Below, piece after piece: positions 35,720-49,363 of a DNA stretch of 64,000 nucleotides. The stretch spans positions 82,763,501-82,827,500 of the forward strand of contig NC_069364.1 in the NCBI RefSeq assembly GCF_021730395.1, written 5' to 3'. How positions within the stretch are numbered: the stretch's first letter is position 1; every line of letters starts with the position of its first letter. Source of the DNA: Mercenaria mercenaria (lineage: Eukaryota > Mollusca > Bivalvia > Venerida > Veneridae). The translations under genes and the position numbers were made by a program. The notes below the pieces were generated by a model, which saw only the letters and a program-made list of their open reading frames with translations, searched no databases and was not told where the DNA came from.

Positions 35720-36950
35720 TACTTAGCTGTAGAAAATGGACCGATATTTCTTTTTGACGGTGTTATTGTCCAAAAGAAATATTTAGAAAATACGTAATAT
35801 TATTTAGTATAGATTTGAAGATAAAGCTAATACATGTACCAACAAAACAATGACCAGATATATATACGGTTTCATTCATATTTTTTTCATAGTTCACGCG
35901 AAATGAATCGCAGAATATGATCGGCAAACCCATGAATTGCACTAACGATTAATGATAATTTGCCAGTCTGTATACTGGCCATGTCCTTCGCAAGACAGAT
36001 ATTCAAGGAGCGATCTACACGCGGGTGTGGTCAAAGCAGCGGCATGTTGTCACAAAATGGCGTTATCATAACCCTATTGGCACTTTTTCTTTTAAGATCG
36101 ACACAAAATGAATAATTTTCCAATGGAACAGACGGGCAGAATGTGAATATAACGCAGACACTACGTGACAGCTTTAATAAGCGTCACCATGACTTGTTTG
36201 CAGAGGTTACCATAGTAATATATAATATTCGTCACTACCTTTTATGTTGAAATATTTTTTATCTTGCGTTTTTTTCAGTTTATGTCATGTATCAAGTTAT
36301 ATGAAATTTCTTTATATAAAAATAAATAGCTGCCTATGATTAATGGAAAGAAAATATTTTCGTTTTAAATTTTACCTGTATCCGCTTATAAGCTGTTATG
36401 CAAGTTTAATTAGTTTTATGGTTTTTATCTTGATTATTACATTAAAATGCAGGAAATTTTACCCTGTTATATTGATATTTTCTATAGTCCCAGATATGGA
36501 TTGTTATCAGTAATATGAGGATTTGGGAAACTAGTCTGATAAACTATTTCGATAGAATAAGACTTTTAAAAAGTCATTGTGTATGTAGTCCTAAAAGCAT
36601 ATGTGACGAGCCGTGAGAAAAAGACGCAAATTTGGTGTACATTGATACCGCGTCAGGTGGCTGTAAATAAACACAGTTATTCGTCAGTGATGCGGCAAAT
36701 GACTGAAAAAGTATGTACCAGGTGATACCAGATTGGACAAATGCACAGCGGTTCCATCATTTTTCGAAATCTACTGTACCTCTCTGGCAAAAACATATCT
36801 ATCTCACATCTTAATTGACACAAACATAACTGCATAATATGGCATGCAATTCGCTTTAACTTAAACACAATTCAGGCGAAAGCGTTTAAAGTATATCTTA
36901 ATACCTAAATATAAGTTTTAAATTCAGTTGTAGAAATCAATTCTACGGTG
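35720..36950. other. Intergenic, no gene recognised
   Basis: AT-rich, no clear repeat ends or exons. The segment separates the decayed tandem-repeat fragment from the CACGTG palindrome array. Confidence 0.4.
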
Positions 36951-36979
36951 GCATAGAGTGGGTATAGGAAATATTTTAT

Positions 36980-37300
36980 TTATGACGTGCACACGTGTTA
37001 GCATCACGTGCGCGCGTGTTAGCTCCATGTGCGAACATGGTAATTAACACGTGCGCACGTGATGACTATCGCGTTCGCATGTGATAGCTATCACATTCGT
37101 ACGTGTTAATTACAACGTTCGCATGGGATAGCTATCACATTCGCACGTAAAAACTATCACATTATCTCATTGCTCAGCTAACACGTGCGAACGTGATAGA
37201 ACGTGGTAATTAACACGTGCACACGTGATAACTTTCACGTTCGCACGTGTTAGCAGACCAATGAGAAAACGTGATAGTTATCACGTGCGCACGTGGTAGC
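36980..37300. repeat. Array of CACGTG-centred palindromes
   Basis: Short palindromic blocks such as ACACGTGCGCACGTGATA and GATAGCTATCAC recur about every 25-35 bp in both orientations, joined by TTAATTA. The sequence can form many hairpins and has numerous E-box (CACGTG) cores. It runs directly into a SINE body at 37301. It is probably a non-autonomous DNA element or microsatellite-derived palindrome cluster. No gene is seen. Confidence 0.75.
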
Positions 37301-37545
37301 GAGTTCGATCCCCGGGTGGGCGTATGTTCTCCGTGACGATTTGATAAAAGAAATTGTGTCTGAAATCATTCGTCTTCCACCTCTGATAATTCATGTGGGG
37401 AAGTTGGCAGTTACTTGCGGAGAACATGTTTGAACTGGTACAGAATCCAGGAAGACTGGTTAGGTTAACTTTCCACCGTTACATGACTGAAATACTGTTG
37501 AAAAACGGCGTTAAACCCAAAACAAACAAACATATACAGATATAC
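37301..37545 (+). mobile_element. tRNA-derived SINE, head truncated
   Basis: It starts at the B-box-like GAGTTCGATCCCCGGG and then carries the same body as the SINEs at 2441-2737 and 63126-63386: GTATGTTCTCCGTGACGA, TTGTGTCTGAAATCATTCGT, GTGGGGAAGTTGGCAGTTAC and the end CTGTTGAAAAACGGCGTTAA with an A/C-rich tail. The A-box half of the tRNA head is missing and is replaced by the palindrome array. The layout is that of tRNA-derived bivalve SINEs. Confidence 0.85.
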
Positions 37546-38966
37546 TTGCTGCATGAAAGGAACATGGTTAACATCATCACTATTGCTAAACAGCTACTTT
37601 AATTGTAAAACAATCCTTTGAGTTTGACCTTTTTGCTAAAACGGCTTTGTTGTTTAACATAAACTAGATTAACATTAAGAATCGCTTTATGTAAAATATC
37701 AATGGAGTATAACTCAGTGAAAAATCATTTCACGTAAATTACGTAATATTTTCCTAACTAGACATGGCACTTACCATTCCGATACAGTTTCATTTAAATG
37801 CCACTAATGGTATGGGTCCATCCAAATTGAATTAAAAATGTCATTTGAGGGTCATCACTCCGCAAATAAAATGCCTGAGCAGAAAGCTCGTTCGGGTGCA
37901 GGGTTCTTTAATGTAAGAAAGTCATGCATATTTCTTTTGTCATTTTTCTTAAATTATTAAGACCTTTTCGCCGTAAAATGCATGTTCCATGCTAAAACAA
38001 ACTAAATGTATTCGTTTTATGGGTTATCGGCACGATTTATTGATTTGCGTCATAATTTTAAAACAACAATGCAACATATACTTCTGAACAGTTAAAACTA
38101 CTGCCAACTTCACTATATTTCATGTTTAATCTGGGAGACAGTTTATGTTTATTAAAATAGCTAGCAGTTTTCAATTATTAATTAAACGTCATCGATTGCC
38201 CAGTTGTTATAAATACTTATGACTCACTGGAAAATCTACTTTCGGTTTTAAAAACTGGTAGGTAAGACCAATTCAATTTTTACAATTATAAAATTAATCA
38301 TTTGAGAAACATTTTCAGGTTTATCTTGCGTTGTTTCATTTATCTCAACCCAACGGAGTATTACGTAATATTTTTTCCACAGACAAGACCCACTCAATGT
38401 TACACAGAGATTGTCTAACTGTAAAGGCCACCTAAGACGTCATTACATGTAATTCTTGGTAAAGTATACACCTTAAGGTCATGTTACTTCTTCGAATAGG
38501 AATGGCGCTAGTTTGCATGTTCGTCCGTTTGTCTGTACATATTCCGTCAGGTGTGTATTAGCGAGAAAGCTGAGTATCTTCAGAGATTCCACTTTCGGTT
38601 TGAATTATGAATGGGTTTGTAAGTTTTTCAGGTCAGGATGAAATGATATTATTTACTATTCATTCAAAGTATTTCAGTAAATTGCATAGAGATCTATTAA
38701 AATATATGACACAGCATTATTATCCTGAAATGAGCATGAATGTTCCACCAGATAATTCGTTTTCGTCATTGTTTGTACTAAAATTTATATATATATTAAC
38801 CATTGCTGTCGATCAAGTTAAACGGTTTTACAGTGCAATTAGGTACACTATATTTATGCTTAAGAATATGTTAATAATTAATTAATTACCCATATCTGAG
38901 ATTTTTACTGCTAATTTTTACATATAAAACATGTTTTTATCTTATAATGATGTGCATTTTATAGCC

Positions 38967-41900
38967 ATGTCGCGCCTCCTCCTAATATTTGCTTGCCAGC
39001 TGCTTCTAGCAGATGCATCTGATAAACGTCTCAAAGAAGTTCCGAATACTGAACAATCTATAGACATTGAGAACGAAAACTCAACAGAACCTGTAGTGGT
39101 ATTTGCTCCTCCAGTAAGTGGCTACAGACTGCCTGTAGCTAATGACAGTGATGAAAGCCCACTGCATGCGACCTCATATGATACAACAGGTTTCTGCACG
39201 GAAGATTCTAGGTGTGGACGCGAAGGCTCTGTTGCGGATGTTTCTGCAAGAAGATACAACAATACCGGCGAACCTGTTTCGCATTCCGTTACCACAGGGA
39301 CGTCAGCTGATGACACGAATGCAGATATAAGTGATTCAGTGAATGACCTAACAGATGATAAAGAACAAGGGGAGACACTCGTTGAATCGATAGAAGACCG
39401 TTCTTCTCAAGAACCCGACAACACAGCTGCAATAAAAGATAACAATCCGTTAGAAGATTCAGGACCTTCTGTACAAGAATTGTTGCCTGACATGGGTAAG
39501 ACATAGGAATATGTTACAAATTTAATTAAGATTCTAATATATGGAGACATGACATTCTTGCAAATGAAAATGAAGTGGTTTAGCACAACATCCCGAATAT
39601 TCTCAAAATCCCTGTAAACAACTGTTTACTGGTATAAACAAAAGCTATTGTTCTATCCACTTCATGTTTTGACAAAAAAAATCCATCATCATTTGTAAAA
39701 ATATTACAAGAGAATTCAAATAAGCATTCACTATTACGTTCTTATTCAGATGACACCTGCGTTATCGAAGATATTGGACTATCACAGCTGGATCAAAGCG
39801 TTGCAGGTACATACGTATTAATGCTGAAACAATTATGTCTGTTATATTTGAATTTGCATCATCCTTTACTACTGAATTTTAGATCTGGTTAAGCAATTTA
39901 AAGTGATATTTTCGAATAAGCATTGTTAAGTATGGTTATTATTTTTTAATTGAAAATATTGAACTTGATGTGAGTTTTCGTGGTTTTATCAACTAAAGAA
40001 CGAAATATTTACTCGGGTACCTTTATTCTGATAACCTTACTCTGTAATCTCTTCACGTCTTAAAAGCTCAGCCCTATTAAACCGAAAAACTATTACCCAT
40101 AGAGGTTGCTGAAAAAAAGAGTTATATAAATTGCAACATTATATAAATATTGCATTCCTGAGAGGGCGATATGAAAAATGTTCACCACGAGATATATGAA
40201 TATCGACCGAGGCGCCAGCCGAGGTCTATATTCATATTTCGAGGGTGAACATTTTTCATATCACCCTCTCAGGAATGCAAATATTATATTTATTATACCG
40301 AAATGACATTAAAGGTCAAAACATTTACTGTAAAATCAACATAATGTTTTAAATGATTTATCTAACGTTAAAAATGAATTACCAAATAATGGAGACTGAA
40401 TTAAGGAGTGCTTACTTGTTAGCACTCGGATGGCAACTCTTCTGTGTAATAAGACATTTTTTGTAGATTTAGTCGACACGTTTGCATATCGCTGAATCCT
40501 ATGTTAAATTATGCGCATTATCATTTAAACATTGTGACGCTGCTGAAATCGCTAACAGTAACTTTCGAAAAACGGCGATAACTTTATTATTTCTAAACGA
40601 AACATATATGTGTGAGCACTTATTTTCTTAGTTAGATCATTTCCAATCTCATGGAAATAGTTTCGATTCAATATTTGATAAAAAGTTGTTTTCGAAATTT
40701 TTGGCACGTAGAACAAATCATTAATAAAAGAAAAATCGGCCGGGTTCACAAATGAAAGAAATTTAATCCTAAATTATAAAAGCACATCTTCTGAAAAGTT
40801 AACATCTCAGTCTTTTACTCAGTGCAAAAGTATCAATTACTCAACGGGAGATATGAAAAAATAATATCACATGCGCAGAAAAACAAAATAGCGCTTTTGC
40901 GCAGGTGATATGAAATTATGTATCATATCACATGTGCAGAAACTGAAAATAACGATTTTGCGCATGAGATATAAAATTACTGGGGAATATGATATATTAT
41001 TCAAGTTAAACTAATGGGAAATTTGCATTGGATATTTATGTGAGGTATAATAATAAATTCTAAGATGTGCCCATATCGGACTTGAGGGCTGGAGTGTACC
41101 AGAAGCTTGGTGGCGTTTTGGAAAACCGCAATACACATGACGGATCTGACCCATGGTGGAATTATCTGATACTAAATGACAATGGCCTTGATATAAATAG
41201 GAGGCAGCAAAGAAATATAGGTATTTAGTTTTGTTTGTACATGACATTTAGCTATATTTGTTTCAACTGCGCATGCAAATTATATTTCTAAGCATATAAT
41301 TTATTCTTTTTTCTCACAGACTTGTCGGTAGTGAGTTTAGGATAATATGAGTATATCTCAGTTAAACACTGAGGACCTAAATGATGTTGTTTGGTTCACA
41401 CTGATACAATTTATGTTACAGTTGTAGCACGGTCCTCGTTTGGAAATGATAGTAGCTAACACAGTTTGTGTATTTATTGATAATGTCTACAGTTTCAAAA
41501 GAAATATCTAAAACATGTTTCAATGTTTTTAGAGAATACGCCAAAACCTGGTTGTGAATTTATGGACATTTTGGACGAGAGTGGATACACTCTGCAGGAC
41601 CTTGAGAACCTCTTTATGAGACATCAGATGCATGAAGCCCTTAATCTACTAAGATTCCACCAGTTTGATGGTAATATAATACATACAATGTCTGAGTCAT
41701 AACGTCTAGATATTATAGATGTATAAATGTTCTATCACGTTATCACCAATACAATAAGCTATTTGGAACGATACATATTGAGTAAGTTTTCTCTGCTAAG
41801 ATAATACGTATGTACACACTGTATCAATGCTATAAAACCTTGTTGAAGACCATCATACACGGCATGATAATTTGCCGTTGGTCTATTTTTAAAACCTTGG

Positions 41901-43600
41901 CCCGTGCTCATCAACGTTTAAAATCTGAAACTTGGACTTAACCCTTAGCCTGCTAAATTTCAATTTGGACAGTACCATTAACTGTTCAAAGGGGGTGCTG
42001 CACGGATGTGCAGGCTGATAATGGTTTACACTGGTCGCAAATGCAGAATATAATCGTGTTCAGCATGATAAGGGTTAGGAATAACCAATATTCAATTATC
42101 CATAACTTTGTTTCTTCGGTCCCGTCCCGTCTCGACGGGTCGGTATTACGATACAACGGTATAACGTCGTAAACCAACTAATATCCAACAAAAATGCAGC
42201 ATTAGCCAATTAATACAGATAAAAAGCTTCAACGTTTTACTGCTGCTGATAACATTTTCAATTCAGTTATAGGCCAAAGAAGTAACATTCACACATCTAC
42301 TGAACGAGAAGCCGATGAGAACAGAAAACCAGAAGATGATTTTTCGAATAGTTTATCAGGAGAAAGTGAAACAGATAACGAACAGGAAGACAGTAATCAA
42401 AACGACGAAAAAGAACCTGGTGCTCTGAATAATAAAAAAGATGATACTTCCGTTGATTCCACCGATGATGACACGTACACTTCGACACAAGGAAAGACAC
42501 AAACTCGTAAGTTTAGCCTATTCTGATATACTCACATTTCTATACATAATTTATGGGAAATGCAAGTTATTATAATAATTTCAATGTTGTTATGTAGAAG
42601 CAGAACCTAACTTTGTTAGTCCCGTTACGGTGTCGTAGTTACTGCGATACAGAGCTTGTATAGCTGCCAGAAAGCCAAACGTACAAAATATTACGTCATA
42701 ATTAAGACACTGCAGGATGTCCACAGTTTGTCCAAACTTTCATTGATAGTTCTAAAACACGGGAGCTGACTATTGCAAACACAACAAATATATAGTTTTG
42801 TATATTTGTATATTACAGCAAAATTCGACCACTGCAACCCTAACCCATGTAAAAATGAAGGCAAGTGTATCCGAGACGAAGATGGCTATACATGTAAATG
42901 TTCTTACAAATGGTACAGTGGAAAGAACTGCGAGAAAGGTAAATACACAAAGAAATGGTTCAGTAAAAATATGTAGAATCATTCGCAAAACCAGCAATGT
43001 TTTATTGAAATATAGTAGCTTTACATTCCTTATATCTAGGTAATGTCATGTTTACTTACTTTTCTTACTAGAAAACCGATAGATTTGTGCATAATTAATT
43101 TCAGTAAATTAACGTATAAAGGTTCCAACAAATATTATTTTGAGTTTAGATGACATTTACTCCATACCCCTTTTTTATCTGTATTTTCAGATAATGGACC
43201 TTGTCGTAATGCATGTTTCAAGCCAGGAACCAGCTCTTGTGACTACAGTGGTCCTGATGGTCAAAATACTGCATGTAACTGCAAAATTGGATATGATGGG
43301 GACCAGTGCGAGACCGAACACGACCATGCAAAACATTCACCATTCCGCCATGTGATAAACTCGTGCAATGAACGCGGGCTGTCAAAGGATGAATGTATTG
43401 CTGACACGCTTGGTGTTGATACAGAAGTAAATTCTTTAGAAGGTCTCTTTCAAGAAGTGCTTAAAGGAAAAGCAAATGTTATAGATATGTTTTTAAATGT
43501 TGTTGATAAACTGCTTTCTCAAGGCGGGAAAAAAAAGCTCTTCGGGGATAGCGGTGTTGGAAAAGTTGTAGATAAATGGAAAAAACGTTTTGTCCAATAG
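38967..43600 (+). CDS. Secreted acidic protein with EGF-like domain(s), unassigned
   Basis: Six exons join in consistent phase 1: 38967-39495, 39750-39806, 41533-41670, 42273-42506, 42819-42938 and 43191-43600, giving about 495 residues. The start at 38967 is preferred over an in-frame ATG at 38931 because MSRLLLIFACQLLLADASD is a textbook signal peptide. Residues about 20-319 are low-complexity, acidic and S/T/N/D/E-rich, with only scattered cysteines and many N-x-S/T sites. Exon 5 encodes a canonical EGF repeat with spacing C-x4-C-x5-C-x8-C-x-C-x8-C. The last exon has a looser six-cysteine EGF-like module ending in GYDGDQC, then a charged, helical tail with no membrane span or GPI signal. 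An extracellular matrix, mucus or shell-matrix role would fit, but that is inference. I do not recognise an orthologue. Introns contain MITEs at 40146-40285 and 41939-42080. Confidence 0.75.
40146..40285. mobile_element. Hairpin MITE in intron 2 of the EGF-protein gene
   Basis: A 140-bp near-perfect inverted repeat: AATATTGCATTCCTGAGAGG on the left pairs with CCTCTCAGGAATGCAAATAT on the right, continuing through the ATGAAAAATGTTCACC arm to a short GAGGCGCCAGCCGAGG centre. It is a typical snap-back MITE. Confidence 0.8.
40860..40985. repeat. Two tandem short hairpin units
   Basis: Two units of about 60 bp, each beginning ATATCACATGYGCAGAAA and ending TTTTGCGCAKGTGATAT-like, so each unit folds on itself. 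They lie in intron 2 of the EGF-protein gene, 600 bp from the hairpin MITE. No coding sequence. Confidence 0.6.
41939..42080. mobile_element. Short MITE in intron 3 of the EGF-protein gene
   Basis: Its ends are TAACCCTTAGCCTGCT and, inverted, TAACCCTTATCATGCT, with an interior GCAGGCTGATAATGGTTTAC. It is about 140 bp and non-coding, of the same general type as 4810-5006. Confidence 0.6.
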
Positions 43601-43863
43601 CTGCATGACCGGTTGTTTATGACTCTTTGTTTATCACTTCGTATTCATAATAGACTGAAAAATAGCAGCTATTTTTACATACTCGTTAGATACAATGGCA
43701 TCGGAAACGTCAGTATTTTCCCATATTGAAGTCTGAATTTCGAAATCGTGTCTTTATTTTACATTATTTATCTATGTCAGTTTTATTTAATCTATTGAAC
43801 AAATTTATAACGTCTATATAGTATCAATGTGTGTACATGCGTATGTAATAAAAAATATATTAC

Positions 43864-43955
43864 CTTTGCATCGGGAAATATGCACTCGTACTTTTGTGGA
43901 ATAATATTGCTCTCCTAAGCCGCGCAGAACTCGTGCATATTTCTCGATACAAAAC
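43864..43955. mobile_element. Palindromic MITE, copy A
   Basis: It begins CTTTGCATCGGGAAATATGC and ends with the inverse, GTGCATATTTCTCGATACAA. A second copy is at 49364-49468. It sits about 260 bp past the stop codon of the EGF-protein gene. Confidence 0.72.
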
Positions 43956-44689
43956 TAAGGACCTTAATAACCCATGTTTACGGTAAAGTCAGCTCATAAA
44001 AAAAGAAGTTACTGTTTATTATTAATCTTATCCACCTAACTTTATGTGTAAATTGAATTTATGTCCATTATAAGACAAAGGTCTGAAAAACATTGTGTTT
44101 ATCTGTGCCCAATTTGCAAACTGTAAAACTACCTACCTCGTCGAAGGAATCTCTGTTTCTTGTTGTTTCATTATATCTACAGGTACATTGGATGTTCTCA
44201 TTCCGATAGTCTTTAACTTCACTTATTTAGGGAAATGTACTTTATAACCATACAAACATATGCAGTATACAGTACTACAAAACAGTCATACAATACTGTG
44301 TCAACGCTTTTCACACTGAATAAGGAATGTTCACTTTCGTATTCCTGATACTGTTTAACATTTGTATCTGCAATTACGTTTAACATACTTTTTTCCATTC
44401 TTGAAAACATTTAACTAATTACAGTTATATTTAAGATATAAATCGGACTGACATGTGGACCATTAAAGACCTTTCCTTATATACGCGATGTTATCAGCTA
44501 CCGAATACTTATCGATAACAATAATCATTGTTTGTACTTCCTAATTGTCAAAGTCAATTTGTAGTTATTATTGCAATACATGTAGTCCAAGAGTTAGGGC
44601 ACTTTTATTTACTTTTTTGAGCTCGAGCAAAATTTTTATTTCAATTGAGAGCAATAATAAACATTCTAGGTCAAAGGTGAATCACAAAT

Positions 44690-45490
44690 TTTGATGCGAT
44701 TGACCTATTTTCAATTCCTTTATACATTTGATGTCAGGTGAGTTTTGTGAATCGCCAGTTCGTTATGTCTGTGTCAAAGTCGTGTCGCGTAGTCAACATA
44801 GCTTGTGTATGCGATAGAGGCTATTTACAACTGATCTTCATGAAATTTTGTGAATATTACCTTGATAAATCTAGGAGTTTCGAAATGGGCTATCTGGAGT
44901 CAAAACTAGGTCACTAGGTAAAATCAAAGAAAAACCTTGTGTATGCGATAGAATCGGTATTTTTCAACTGATCTTCATGACATTTTGTCAGAATGATTGC
45001 CTTAATAAATCTAGGCCAAGTTCGAAATATGGGTCTATCTGGGTCAAAAAGGAGGTCACTAGGTCAAATCAAAGAAAAACCTTGTGTATGCGATAGAGAC
45101 TGTATTTTTCAATTGATCTTCATGAAATTTTGTCAAATGATTGCTGAAAAATCTAGTCAAGTTGAATATGGGTCATCTGGGGTCAAAACTAGGTCACTAG
45201 GTCAATTAAGAAAAACTTGTTAACGATAGAGACTGAATTTTCAATTGTCTTCATGAAATTTGGTCAGAATATTTGTTCATGAAATCTAGGTCAGAATGTT
45301 TGAATATGGGTCTCTGGGTCAAAATAGGTCACTAGGTCATAATCTAAAGAAAAACCTATGTTATCGATAGAGGCCTGTATTTGTCCAATTATGAAATTCA
45401 GAAATTATGTTCAGAATGATTGCGCTTGTTACATTTAGGTCAAGTTTGAATATGGGACTGCGGCCTAGGGCCATCTTGGCCCTCTTGTTT
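44690..45490 (+). repeat. Tandem-repeat element, about 140-bp unit, ending in hairpin plus CTCTTGTTT
   Basis: About five diverged units with CTTGTGTATGCGATAGAG, GATCTTCATGAAATTTTGTC and CTAGGTCACTAGGTCAAATC recur every 134-145 bp. The last unit runs into GGCCATCTTGGCC followed by CTCTTGTTT at 45482-45490. Units near the right end are shorter and decayed. No coding frame. Confidence 0.78.
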
Positions 45491-45499
45491 ACAAAAGGA

Positions 45500-47600
45500 G
45501 GCCTCTCTATATCATAATGTTATTATGTTGAATCTCACTTTACCCATACACAGCGCATATAAATAGCAAATTTATTATTGATATTATCATCATCATTATT
45601 TTTATTATCATAATACTTCAAGTTACAAAATTTTAATATGTGTCACGCATGTCCTTCGGTCCTCCGTACGTCCGTGCAATATGGGAACATTGTAACAAAA
45701 TAAATACCATATAAATGTCCTTTCGAAGATTTGTTTAGTATGTACAAAAAATAAATTCTCTCAAAGTGTGTGACATAGCTGATAAGCTCCGTCTGAACCA
45801 TGCACTCATTTTCCAACAAAATTTTACTAAGGTGTCTAAGATACATTCAAAGACCGGATTCAGAATTTGATAGAATTGGCATCTGTTGTTAACCTCGTCC
45901 GGAGGAAACGCAATGTGTGCAGTCCAGCCGCTAGAGACACCCGTATAGTCGAAGATAAGGTAGCTTAAATTTGTGTGTCCGTTCTACATTTTCTAAACTA
46001 CTAAAAGCATAACCTGTTAATCTCATCATAATGACATGCAGAGTGCACAAAAGAGGTCATTAGTTCAAGGTCACTTTTGAATGTCAAAGGTTTAAATTCT
46101 CTGTATCAAAGCGGCATCTGAGGGTTTGTAATCGCCTTTAGAAATAGATCTAGTTAGAAAAATGTAAACTAGACGCTATACGATTTCAAAAATGTTCTAC
46201 AGAATACACGTCTTCAATATACAAACGATAAGAAATTTGCTTAGAACTACGCATGAATATAGCGTTTAAGAGTTTATTAATTTATGCATGGACCATAGGT
46301 CCCTGAGCATACATGCAAACATAAATATATATTTACAAATAGTTACAATGTCAAGCATCAGTTAATAGAATAAGTTGTAATATCAATAGCACATCAATAT
46401 TAGGAACTGCTATATAATATTTATATACATATTAATTCATATATTATGTTTAATGTATACAGCGTGAGGAAAGAAAGGTTTTCTATCAATTCAAATAATA
46501 ACAGTATTGATTTCTAATGTCAAAAGCTTTATGTACATACATCGCAAAGTTCTTATATTAACATTTTCTGCAGTCATTAATTCAATAAATTTTGGTATAT
46601 TTAATATAAAAATGCTCATGCATAATGGTGCAAACAAGGCAAACAGATACAAATAGATCTATAAATCCTTAATAAACTTAGAATCTAGATCTATACGATA
46701 AAATATATACATTTATTTAGGGTTTTTTTGTCTTTGCGTGTGTCTGTGTCATGTTTTGGTAGATTCAAGTTTTCTTGTTTGTTTTAGTCATACTCAAATA
46801 TTCTGATAAATGGTTAATAAATATCTTATACTGCATGTATAAATGCGAGTGGTTTTGCTTAGTCCCTATAACGTTAGACGCTATGACGTAATAATTGTGA
46901 CGTAAGAACTGTGGTTTTGTTGCATATAATAACAGCGTTTTACGTATTATAGCATTGTTTGCTTGTTAACTGTTATAGTATAAAGAAATTTGAATGTAAC
47001 AAATTATTGAGTCAAAATAAAAGTTCACAAGAAACAGTTTGCTTTATGAAATGAGTGAATAGAGCTTATCACATTTTTGTTTTGTTTAGCTCTACAGATG
47101 GTCTTTTATGCCAGCGTGCCCTGTTATTTTAAATCGCTGGCTTTGACCATCTGCCCACGGTCTTGAGGTTAAATTCTTCCTCGGGATGGTCGAATTCTTT
47201 AACATGTCTCTTTGTTTTGATTGTGTTATATTTAACGCCATACTGTAGAATTAAACTTAGTCAGTCACATGGCGATTTTCTAGATTTTGGCATTATTTCA
47301 TGCATGGGCGAGCACTTGAATTAAAAGAACCACAGAACTCCCAGCAGCTTTCTAGCATGAAAGAACTCTACACTCGAAGCAAGGTTGTAAACCAGCAGTG
47401 ATTCAAAGTCAGCGACATTAACTACTCGGAGCTGGGCTTCTTGTAAAGGCGGTCAGAATATAGTCAATCAAAAATGCCCGGCCATTCCTGTAGTGTAAAA
47501 GCATGGCTGCTTTAGGTAAAAGTACAATGATATCCACACTGCATAAATGTAAAATGAAGATAACAAAAATAACAAACAAGTAAGGTATCTTACCGGTATG
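45500..47600. other. Intergenic, no gene recognised
   Basis: Very AT-rich; includes runs of TATA-like and AATATT-like sequence at 46260-46700. No exon, tRNA or element could be supported. Confidence 0.4.
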
Positions 47601-47604
47601 AGAA

Positions 47605-47722
47605 AAAGCTCTTTTATCATATATATACTGAAAGACTTTTCTAACTCCACACCTGGTTTTTTGTTTCTATCTCTGCCAAATGACATATTTGAATGAAAAT
47701 TGGACACATTGTTTAATGATCA
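47605..47722 (+). repeat. Inverted-pair repeat, left member
   Basis: Contains GACTTTTCTAACTCCACACC and TATCTCTGCCAAATG. An inverted relative, about 80 percent alike by eye, is at 49848-49960, so the pair brackets the 161-bp tandem-repeat element. Confidence 0.65.
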
Positions 47723-47829
47723 GTTCAGTAAAATAAAGCATAACAGTGATATCAATTGTACGTATATTCGTTGAGCCATGACAGTTGCAGTACGGTATCC
47801 ATAAAATAACTAGAATGTGTCTGTAGGAC

Positions 47830-49195
47830 ACAGGGTGTGCTCCCCACTGGTATGTTTGTCATAAATGAGGGCCAATAATTCAAATGTTTGCAGTCTTAAT
47901 GGGGTATAGCCTCAACAATCATTTTTTGAAAGGATTCATTATTCTAGGCCCTTTACTTTTTGAGCTATGAGCATCACAAACAAAAAATCCACTATTTTGG
48001 TTATTTAACGGGCCATAACTCTGTAATAAGAGCTAAGATTCTCAAGAGGAATGCTAAGTGTGCAAATTCACATCACGATAAAGACTCCAGCAAGGTTTCC
48101 TGGATTTACATCTGATACTTTTTGAACTAGGCACATAATTAGGGGAAAACGTGCATATTTTTACTATTTCAGGGGCCATAACTTTAAACATAGGGGGTGG
48201 AGCCAGCCAAAAAATTAGAGGTATGCAAGTTTATATAATGATAAAGACTTATGCAAGTTTTCAACCATTTATATTAAATACTTTTTGAGCTAGGTGCATC
48301 ATAAGGTGAAAATGTGTATTTTTGACTATTTCGGGGGCCATAACTCTAAAAATAGGGGGCGGACCCAAATGAAAAATAGGAGGTGCGCAAGTTAATATCA
48401 TGATTAAGACTCATGCAAGTTTTTCATGAATCTATATCAAATACTTTTTGAGCTAGGCATGTCACAAGGTGAAAATGTGCATTTTTGACTATTTCAGGGG
48501 CCATAACTCTGAAAATAGGGGGCCGAACCAAATGAAAAATAGGAGGTGCGCAAGTTCATATCATGATTAAGACTCATGCAAGGTTTCATGAATCTATATC
48601 AAACACTTCTTTAGCTAGGCGTGTCACAAGGTGAAAATGCGCATTTTTGACTATTTCAGGGGCCATAACTCTGAAAATAGGGGGCAAAGCCAGATGAAAA
48701 TAGGAGGTGCGCAAGTTCATATCATAATCAAGACTCATGCAAGGTTTCATGTATCTATATCAAATACTTTTGAGCTAGGCATGTCACAAGGTGAAAATGT
48801 GCATTTTTGACTATTTCAGGGGCCATAACTCTAAAAATAGGGAGCGGAGCCAGATGAAAAATAGGAGGTGCGCAAGTTCATATCATGATTAAGACTCATG
48901 CAAGGTTTCATCAATTTATATCGAATACTTTTTGAGCTAGGCGTGTCACAAGGTGAAAATGTGCATTTTTGACTATTTCAGGGGCCATAACTCTGAAAAT
49001 AGGGGGCGGAGCCAGACGAAAAATAGAAGATGCGCAAGTTCATATCATGATAAACACTCATGCAAGATTTCGTTAATTTGTATCAAATACTTTTCGAGCT
49101 AGGCGCGTCACGAACTTCGGGCGGACGGGCGGACGGACGCACGCACGCACGGACAAGACCAAATCTATATGCCCCCACCACTCATGGGGGGCACA
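47830..49195 (+). repeat. Tandem-repeat element, about 161-bp unit
   Basis: About eight units with GGGGCCATAACTCTGAAAAT, GGAGGTGCGCAAGTTCATAT and TTTTTGAGCTAGGCGTGTCA recur every 160-162 bp. It starts with a small hairpin (GTGTCTGTAGGACAC) and ends after an ACGGACGGACGCACGC-type run in GCCCCCACCACTCATGGGGG, another hairpin. The structure suggests a non-autonomous mobile element with an internal tandem array. Confidence 0.8.
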
Positions 49196-49363
49196 AAAAG
49201 GCGCAAAATGAATGCAACTTGGTGCTTGTCTCTATGCGGCAAGCAGTGCCGTTTGTGAGATTAAACAATTTTGCGGCCAACATTACAATCTTTCAGGGAT
49301 AGAATATGATCTTATCTCGACATAGGATACTATTCTCCTAGTGTGCATTAATAGATTATCAGA

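Noticed and set aside
40140-40290. Possible structured RNA gene because of the strong hairpin
   Set aside because: Terminal inverted repeats, size and intronic position fit a snap-back MITE better.
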